From the NCBI GenBank assembly GCA_024123915.1, contig CP099650.1, forward strand, positions 1,922,001-1,986,000: a stretch of 64,000 nt of DNA, in the 5' to 3' direction. Origin of the DNA: Oxalobacteraceae bacterium OTU3CAMAD1 (GTDB lineage Bacteria > Pseudomonadota > Gammaproteobacteria > Burkholderiales > Burkholderiaceae_D). Numbering within the stretch: position 1 is the first letter of the stretch; every line of letters begins with the position of its first letter. Positions 57,221 to 64,000 of this stretch are shown here, piece after piece. Below the pieces are notes generated by a model that saw only the letters and a program-made list of their open reading frames with translations, did no database searches and was not told the origin of the DNA. Both the position numbers and the translations under genes were made by a program.

Positions 57221-59143
57221 TTAAGAGGACTTCCTCACGCGCAAATACCATTCGCACAGCAAGCGGACCTGTTTGGCCGTATAGCCTTTTTCCACCATGC
57301 GCGCGACGAAGTCGGCGTGCTTGTTGGCGTCCTCGGCGCTGGCCTTGGCGTTGAACGAGATCACCGGCAGCAGTTCCTCCGTATTGGAGAACATCTTCTT
57401 CTCGATCACCGTGCGGAATTTCTCATAACTGGTCCAAGCGGGATTCTTGCCGCCATTATTGGCGCGCGCCCGCAGGCCGAAGTTGACGATCTCGTTGCGG
57501 AAATCCTTGGGGTTGGAAATGCCGGCCGGTTTCTCGATCTTCTCCAGTTCGTTGTTGAGCGACTCGCGGTCGAAGCTCTCGCCGGTGTCCGGATCGCGGT
57601 ATTCCTGGTCCTGGATCCAGAAGTCGGCGAACGTGACGTAGCGGTCGAAGATGTTCTGGCCGTATTCGGAATAGCTTTCCAGGTAGGCGGTCTGGATTTC
57701 CTTGCCGATGAACTCGACGTACTTCTGCGCCAGGTGCTCTTTAATGTACGAGAAGTATTTCTGCTCGGTCTCGGGCGGGAACTGCTCGCGTTCGACCTGC
57801 TGCTCCAGCACATATAAGAGGTGGACCGGATTGGCCGCCACTTCGGTGTTGTCGAAGTTGAAGACCTTGGACAGGATCTTGAACGCGAAGCGCGTCGACA
57901 GCCCGTTCATGCCCTCGTCGACGCCGGCGTAGTCGACGTACTCATGCATGGACTTGGCCTTCGGATCGGTGTCCTTGAGGTTTTCGCCATCGTAGACCAG
58001 CATCTTGCTGAAGATACTGGAGTTCTCCGGGTCCTTCAGGCGCGACAGGATCGCGAACTGCGCCATCATCTTCAGGGTGCCGGGCGCGCACGGGGCCTGG
58101 TACAGCGACGAGTTGGCCACGAGCTTGTCGTAGATCTTGATCTCGTCGGTCACGCGCAGGCAGTACGGCACTTTGACGATGTAGATACGGTCAAGGAAGG
58201 CCTCGTTGTTGCGGTTGTTGCGGAAGGTTTTCCATTCCGACTCGTTCGAGTGCGCGAGGATGATGCCGTCGAACGGGATCGCGCCGAACCCTTCGGTGCC
58301 CTTGTAGTTGCCTTCCTGCGTGGCCGTCAATAATGGATGCAAGACCTTGATGGGCGCCTTGAACATCTCGACGAATTCCATCAAGCCCTGGTTGGCCAGG
58401 CACAGGCCGCCGGAGTAGCTGTAGGCATCCGGATCGTCCTGCGAATAATCCTCGAGCTTGCGGATGTCGACCTTGCCGACCAGCGAGGAGATGTCCTGGT
58501 TGTTTTCGTCGCCCGGCTCGGTCTTGGAGATGGCCACTTGTTTCAGCACGGAAGGGTAGCGCTTGACCACGCGGAACTGGTTGATGTCGCCGTTAAATTC
58601 GTGCAGGCGCTTGACGGCCCACGGGCTCGGGATGTTGCGCAGGTAGCGGCGCGGGATGCCGTAATCCTCTTCCAGCAGCACGCCGTCCTCTTCCTCGTTG
58701 AACAGGCCGAGCGGCGATTCGTTGACCGGCGAGCCTTTGAGGCAATAGAAGGGCACATGTTCCATCAGCGACTTGAGCTTTTCGGCGATCGACGATTTGC
58801 CGCCGCCAACCGGACCCAGCAGATAAAGGATCTGCTTGCGTTCCTCCAGGCCCTGCGCCGCGTGGCGGAAGTAGGAGACCACTTGCTCGATCACTTCCTC
58901 GGTGCCGTAGAACTCGCGGAACGCGGGATAGATCTTGATGACCTTGTTGGCAAAGATGCGGGACAGCCGGGTATCGTTGCGGGTGTCGACCAGGGTCGGT
59001 TCGCCGATGGCGGCCAACATGCGCTCGGGGGCGCTCGCGTAAGTGAGTCGATCTTTTTTGCAGAGTTCGAGATATTCCTTCATGGACATCTCTTCTTCCT
59101 TGGTCCGTTCGTACCGTGCGGCGTAGTTGTCAAAAATGGTCAT
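57221..59143 (-). CDS. prkA: PrkA-family AAA+ serine protein kinase (YeaG)
   Basis: A 640-residue protein. The AAA+ domain has Walker A GPVGGGKSS (110-118) and HSNESEWKTFRNNRNNEAF near the sensor region; the C-terminal part is the PrkA kinase-like domain (KPAGISNPKDFRNEIVNFGL). E. coli YeaG is a starvation-linked kinase. Start 59143 is preceded by AAAGGA; a codon 11 residues earlier is rejected because conservation begins MTIFDNYAARY. First gene of prkA-yeaH-spoVR. Confidence 0.95.
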   Translation of the reverse strand: MTIFDNYAARYERTKEEEMSMKEYLELCKKDRLTYASAPERMLAAIGEPTLVDTRNDTRLSRIFANKVIKIYPAFREFYGTEEVIEQVVSYFRHAAQGLEERKQILYLLGPVGGGKSSIAEKLKSLMEHVPFYCLKGSPVNESPLGLFNEEEDGVLLEEDYGIPRRYLRNIPSPWAVKRLHEFNGDINQFRVVKRYPSVLKQVAISKTEPGDENNQDISSLVGKVDIRKLEDYSQDDPDAYSYSGGLCLANQGLMEFVEMFKAPIKVLHPLLTATQEGNYKGTEGFGAIPFDGIILAHSNESEWKTFRNNRNNEAFLDRIYIVKVPYCLRVTDEIKIYDKLVANSSLYQAPCAPGTLKMMAQFAILSRLKDPENSSIFSKMLVYDGENLKDTDPKAKSMHEYVDYAGVDEGMNGLSTRFAFKILSKVFNFDNTEVAANPVHLLYVLEQQVEREQFPPETEQKYFSYIKEHLAQKYVEFIGKEIQTAYLESYSEYGQNIFDRYVTFADFWIQDQEYRDPDTGESFDRESLNNELEKIEKPAGISNPKDFRNEIVNFGLRARANNGGKNPAWTSYEKFRTVIEKKMFSNTEELLPVISFNAKASAEDANKHADFVARMVEKGYTAKQVRLLCEWYLRVRKSS

Positions 59144-60709
<1,566 letters not shown>

Positions 60710-60716
60710 GTAAACT

Positions 60717-60800
60717 GTAGGGCGGATTAGCGCAAAGCGCGTAATCGGCCGTGAGCCGCCGGCGGCGCATGGCCGATTACGCTGCGCTAATCCGCCCTAC
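60717..60800. repeat. GTAG-type inverted REP pair (BIME-like), copy 4
   Basis: GTAGGGCGGATTA to TAATCCGCCCTAC, 8 bases past the deaminase stop and 43 bases before the permease start. This copy is shorter in the middle: it lacks the CATG that follows the central GCCGCCGGCGGC in other copies. Confidence 0.88.
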
Positions 60801-60842
60801 GTGACTCTGTGTGTCGCTGCGCCGGTTAAAAATGGAGATGTA

Positions 60843-63380
60843 ATGTTCAAGCTTGCTCTGAAAATGACGGCGCGCGACTGGCGCGCCGGCCAGTTGCGCT
60901 TCCTGCTGATCGCGCTGACGGTGGCGGTGGCCGCGTTGTCGGCCACGGGCTTCTTCGTCGACCGCCTGCGTAGCGGCCTCGACCGGGATGCGCACCAGTT
61001 GCTCGGCGCCGACGTCGTCATCAGCGCCGACAATCCGGTGTTTCCGACGTGGCGCGCCGAGGCGCTGCGGCGCGGCCTGGTCGTGACCGACACCGTCACC
61101 TTCCCCAGCATGGCGCAGGCGGGCGAGGGCGAACAGTCGACCTCGATGCTGGCCTCGCTCAAGGCGGTCGGCCCCGGTTATCCGCTGCGCGGCAAGCTGA
61201 AGCTGACCACCGATCCGGCCCAGGCCGAGCAGAGCTATGGCACCCCGGCCGCCGATATTCCGGCGCCCGGCACCGTGTGGATCGACGCCGGCTTGCTGGG
61301 CAGCCTGAACACCAAGGTCGGCGACGCGCTTAAACTTGGCGACAAGACCTTCAAGATCGCGCAACTGATCGCGTCGGAGCCGGATCGCGGCGCCAACTTC
61401 CTGGCCTTCGCGCCGCGCGTGATGCTGGCGCTGCAGGATCTGCAGGCGACCGACCTGATCCAGCCCGGCTCGCGCGTGACCTACCGCCTGTTGCTGGCGG
61501 CGCCGGCCACGCTGGCCAACGGCCCGGCCGTCGCCGCGTCCTTCCAGAAATGGCTCGATGACAAGATCAAGGCCGACAACATCAAGGGCGTGCGGGTCGA
61601 GTCGCTGGAAAACGGCCGCCCGGAAATGCGCAATACCCTGGACCGCGCCGACCGCTTCCTGTCGCTGGTGGGCCTGCTGTCGGCGATGCTGGCCGCCGTG
61701 GCGGTGGCGATGGCCGCGCGCCGCTTCATGCAGCGCCATCTGGACGCTTGCGCCATGCTGCGCTGCCTGGGCCTGACGCAGAACCAGGTGACGGCGATGT
61801 ACTTATATGAATTCCTGATGGTCGGCCTGGTCGGCAGCGCCATCGGCGTGGTCGTCGGTTTCGGCGCGCACTACGTGTTGCTGGAAGTATTGGGCAAGCT
61901 GGTCGCGGCCGATCTGCCGGGGCCGACGATCTATCCTGCGCTGCAGGGCCTGGCCATCGGCATGCTGCTGCTGGCCGCGTTCGCGCTGCCGCCTATCCTG
62001 CAATTGCGCAAGGTGCCGCACAACCGCGTGATCCGCCGCGAGCAGGACCCGCCGCAGGTGGCGGCGCTGGCCACCTACGGACTGGGCATGGGCGGCTTCG
62101 GCTTGCTGTTGCTGTGGCAGGCGGGCGAAGCCCAACTGGCGGCGTACACGGCGGCCGGCTTCCTCGGTGCCTTTGTGGTATTCGGGCTGGTGGCCTGGCT
62201 GGGGCTGAAGGCGCTCAAGCCGTTGCGCGGCGCCATCGACCATCAAAGCTGGCGCTTCGCCATCACCTCGCTGCAACGGCGTCCGGGCGCAACCATCGTG
62301 CAGGTGGTGTCGCTGGCGCTGGGCATGATGGCGCTGCTGGTGCTGACCGTGGTGCGCGAGGATTTGATGTTGGCCTGGCGCAACGCCACGCCGCCGGACG
62401 CGCCGAACCGCTTCATCATCAATATCCAGCCGGAACAACGCGAGCAGGTCGCCAAGCGGCTGGAAGCGGCCGGCGTCAGCTACGCGCCGCAGTATCCGAT
62501 GATACGCGGCCGCCTGACGGCGGTGAACGGCCAGCCGATCACCGCCGAGACCTACACCGAGGACCGCGCGCGTGGCCTGGCCGACCGCGAGTTCAATCTG
62601 TCGACGATGGCGCAGATGCAGGCGGAGAACAAGATTAGCGCCGGCAAGTGGTTCGCCGACACGCCGGGCTCGGCCGAGGCGTCGGTGGAGGAGGGCATCG
62701 CCAAGACCTTGCGCTGGAAGCTCGGCGACAAGTTGCGCTTCGACATAGCCGGCGCGCCGGTGGACGTGACCATCACCAGTCTGCGCAAGCTGGAGTGGGG
62801 ATCGATGCGGGTCAATTTCTTTGTGATTATCAACCCGGCGGCGATGAAGGAAGTGTCGCAGAGCTGGATCACGGCCTTCCACCTGCCGCCGCAGCAGGGC
62901 GGGGTGATGAACGCGCTGACACGCGATTTCCCCAATTTGACGATCGTCGATGTCGGCGGCTTGTTGCGCCAGGTGCAGTCGGTGCTGGACCAGGTGGTGA
63001 CGGCGATCGAGTTCCTGTTCATCTTTACGTTGGCGTCCGGATTGCTGGTGCTGTACGCGGCGCTGATGGGATCGCAGGATGAGCGAACGCGCGAGTCCGG
63101 CCTGTTGCGGGCGCTGGGGGCCACGCGCAAGCAGTTGTCGCAGGCGCAGCTGATCGAGTTCTCGCTGGTTGGCGCGCTGTCGGGTGTGCTGGCGGCGACG
63201 GGCGCGGCGGCCATGGGGTGGGCGTTGGCGACGTATCAGTTCAAGTTCGCCTGGGCGTTCAGTCCGTCGGTGTGGCTGGTTGGGTTGGTGGCCGGCGCGG
63301 TGTGCGCCATCGCCGGTGGATGGCTGGGCTTGCGCAACGTGTTGCGCCAGCCGCCGTTGCAGACTTTGCGTGAGGCGTGA
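60843..63380 (+). CDS. YbbP-type ABC transporter permease (FtsX/MacB-like)
   Basis: An 845-residue inner-membrane protein. The first helix (FLLIALTVAVAALSATGFFV, about 19-38) is followed by a large periplasmic domain, then an FtsX unit at about 270-420. A second periplasmic domain and a second FtsX unit at about 715-840 follow (FIFTLASGLLVLYAALMGSQ, then RESGLLRALGATRKQLSQAQ). This is the YbbP layout. Its usual ATPase partner (YbbA) is not adjacent. Start ATG 60843 replaces an open frame that would begin inside the REP pair. Confidence 0.88.
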   Translation: MFKLALKMTARDWRAGQLRFLLIALTVAVAALSATGFFVDRLRSGLDRDAHQLLGADVVISADNPVFPTWRAEALRRGLVVTDTVTFPSMAQAGEGEQSTSMLASLKAVGPGYPLRGKLKLTTDPAQAEQSYGTPAADIPAPGTVWIDAGLLGSLNTKVGDALKLGDKTFKIAQLIASEPDRGANFLAFAPRVMLALQDLQATDLIQPGSRVTYRLLLAAPATLANGPAVAASFQKWLDDKIKADNIKGVRVESLENGRPEMRNTLDRADRFLSLVGLLSAMLAAVAVAMAARRFMQRHLDACAMLRCLGLTQNQVTAMYLYEFLMVGLVGSAIGVVVGFGAHYVLLEVLGKLVAADLPGPTIYPALQGLAIGMLLLAAFALPPILQLRKVPHNRVIRREQDPPQVAALATYGLGMGGFGLLLLWQAGEAQLAAYTAAGFLGAFVVFGLVAWLGLKALKPLRGAIDHQSWRFAITSLQRRPGATIVQVVSLALGMMALLVLTVVREDLMLAWRNATPPDAPNRFIINIQPEQREQVAKRLEAAGVSYAPQYPMIRGRLTAVNGQPITAETYTEDRARGLADREFNLSTMAQMQAENKISAGKWFADTPGSAEASVEEGIAKTLRWKLGDKLRFDIAGAPVDVTITSLRKLEWGSMRVNFFVIINPAAMKEVSQSWITAFHLPPQQGGVMNALTRDFPNLTIVDVGGLLRQVQSVLDQVVTAIEFLFIFTLASGLLVLYAALMGSQDERTRESGLLRALGATRKQLSQAQLIEFSLVGALSGVLAATGAAAMGWALATYQFKFAWAFSPSVWLVGLVAGAVCAIAGGWLGLRNVLRQPPLQTLREA

Positions 63381-63427
63381 TACGGGTGACAAGCGCCGAT
63401 GGCCGTTCCCGTTGAGAATCCACGGAT

Positions 63428-63527
63428 CCACGTAGGGCGGATTAGCGTAGCGTAATCGGCCATGGCCGAGCCGCCGTCAGCGTACACATGGCCGATTACG
63501 GCGTTCCGCCTAATCCGCCCTACGTGG
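63428..63527. repeat. GTAG-type inverted REP pair (BIME-like), copy 5
   Basis: CCACGTAGGGCGGATTA to TAATCCGCCCTACGTGG, between convergent genes. The two half-hairpins are swapped compared with copy 1 (the simple one is on the left), so the element occurs in both orientations. Confidence 0.88.
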
Positions 63528-63564
63528 AACCGTGGTAACTGGACGATTCCCCATCGTCGAGGAT

Positions 63565-64000
63565 TTACGCGGCCACGCTTTCCTGCGCCGCGTGCTCCTT
63601 CAAAAACTGCGCATACGCATACGGCAGCTTGTCGAAATAATGCCCCGGTAAATCGAACAACGCCCAATAATACGTTTCGCTGCCCTGACACACCTGCGGC
63701 GCGGCACAATAACGGTGCCAACTGTCGCCGACCTGGCGCGAATACATCCCATCCCCCTCGGCATCCGAGAAAAACGGCAACACCCGCCGCGCCAGCAGCG
63801 CGTCGAGCAACGACGGCGGCGCGTCGCTGTCGCGGGCGATCTCGTATTGCGCGTACATGCCTTGCTCGGTCTCGATCATCATCAGCTTGGCCTTGCCATG
63901 CTTGTCGAGGAACAGGATGCCGGTCGGATTCGGGAAAATGTAGTGCTCGACAAATCCCATCGACGCCATCAAATGCTGCACCAGACCCGCCAGCACCGGG
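63565..64000 (-). CDS. C-terminal part of an uncharacterised protein, possibly a response regulator (partial)
   Basis: The last 144 codons of a gene that enters from the right edge; the frame stays open to base 64000. The visible part reads VLAGLVQHLMASMGFVEHYI, then GILFLDKHGKAKLMMIETEQ and RRVLPFFSDAEGDGMYS. The front looks like the last helix of a receiver domain, followed by a C-terminal domain I have seen only in response-regulator-like proteins. The N-terminus is needed to decide. The GTG at 63996 is not likely to be the real start. Confidence 0.5.
   Translation of the reverse strand, partial: PVLAGLVQHLMASMGFVEHYIFPNPTGILFLDKHGKAKLMMIETEQGMYAQYEIARDSDAPPSLLDALLARRVLPFFSDAEGDGMYSRQVGDSWHRYCAAPQVCQGSETYYWALFDLPGHYFDKLPYAYAQFLKEHAAQESVAA

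Overview
The window is a G+C-rich chromosomal segment of a betaproteobacterium, most likely of the family Oxalobacteraceae (Duganella/Massilia/Janthinobacterium relatives). This rests on gene content and protein style: a phasin (polyhydroxyalkanoate granule protein), the fkpB-ispH pair, a ribF-ileS-lspA-coaBC-dut block, a tonB-exbB-exbD-exbD-TPR operon, the prkA-yeaH-spoVR operon, and dispersed GTAG-type palindromic repeats. The species cannot be named from the sequence alone. Almost all of the window is ordinary core chromosome. No phage, complete insertion sequence, CRISPR array or rRNA operon was seen.

Layout. 1-8.2 kb: a truncated spermidine-synthase-like gene, a glycine-zipper protein, an orphan barstar-like gene, purN, an RsmB-type rRNA methyltransferase, an MscS channel, a fatty-acid desaturase, rpmG/rpmB and radC. 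8.3-10.4 kb: a small toxin-antitoxin pair, then fkpB-ispH. 10.4-14.4 kb: a livHMGF branched-chain amino acid importer without its binding protein, behind a structured leader that ends in an intrinsic terminator. 14.6-19.6 kb: phasin, an EamA exporter, a nitroreductase, the PbpG endopeptidase, an IclR regulator and dgkA. 19.7-26.7 kb: a sulfur assimilation cluster (sbp, hydrolase, 1-Cys peroxiredoxin, TauE-type exporter, cysTWA, cysB). 26.9-33.7 kb (minus strand): a TonB-dependent receptor, an aldo/keto reductase, pyrD, the two N-degron aminoacyl transferases bpt and aat, and a Nudix hydrolase. 33.8 kb: initiator tRNA-Met. 34.0-36.6 kb: a small accessory island with an orphan type VI secretion Hcp, a cytosolic-type lysozyme, a probable periplasmic immunity protein and two DUF29 paralogues.

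36.6-41.9 kb: a MerR/TipAS regulator, accD, alkA, an EamA transporter, xdhC and a 45-residue membrane protein. 41.9-49.7 kb (minus): ribF-ileS-lspA-coaBC-dut, then a lipoprotein with a broken M48 zinc motif and an adhesin-E-like protein. 49.9-53.8 kb: tonB-exbB-exbD-exbD-TPR. 54.3-59.1 kb: prkA-yeaH-spoVR. 59.7-63.4 kb: an adenine-deaminase-type enzyme and a YbbP/FtsX permease. The right edge cuts a gene.

The strongest non-coding signals are five copies of a ~85-100 bp inverted REP pair (one supplies the last codons of accD); the livH leader, with a 12-codon ORF ending Ile-Ile-Val just before a terminator; a phasin promoter bracketed by an inverted 9-mer; and a hairpin that would cover the ribosome binding site of the tauE-like gene.
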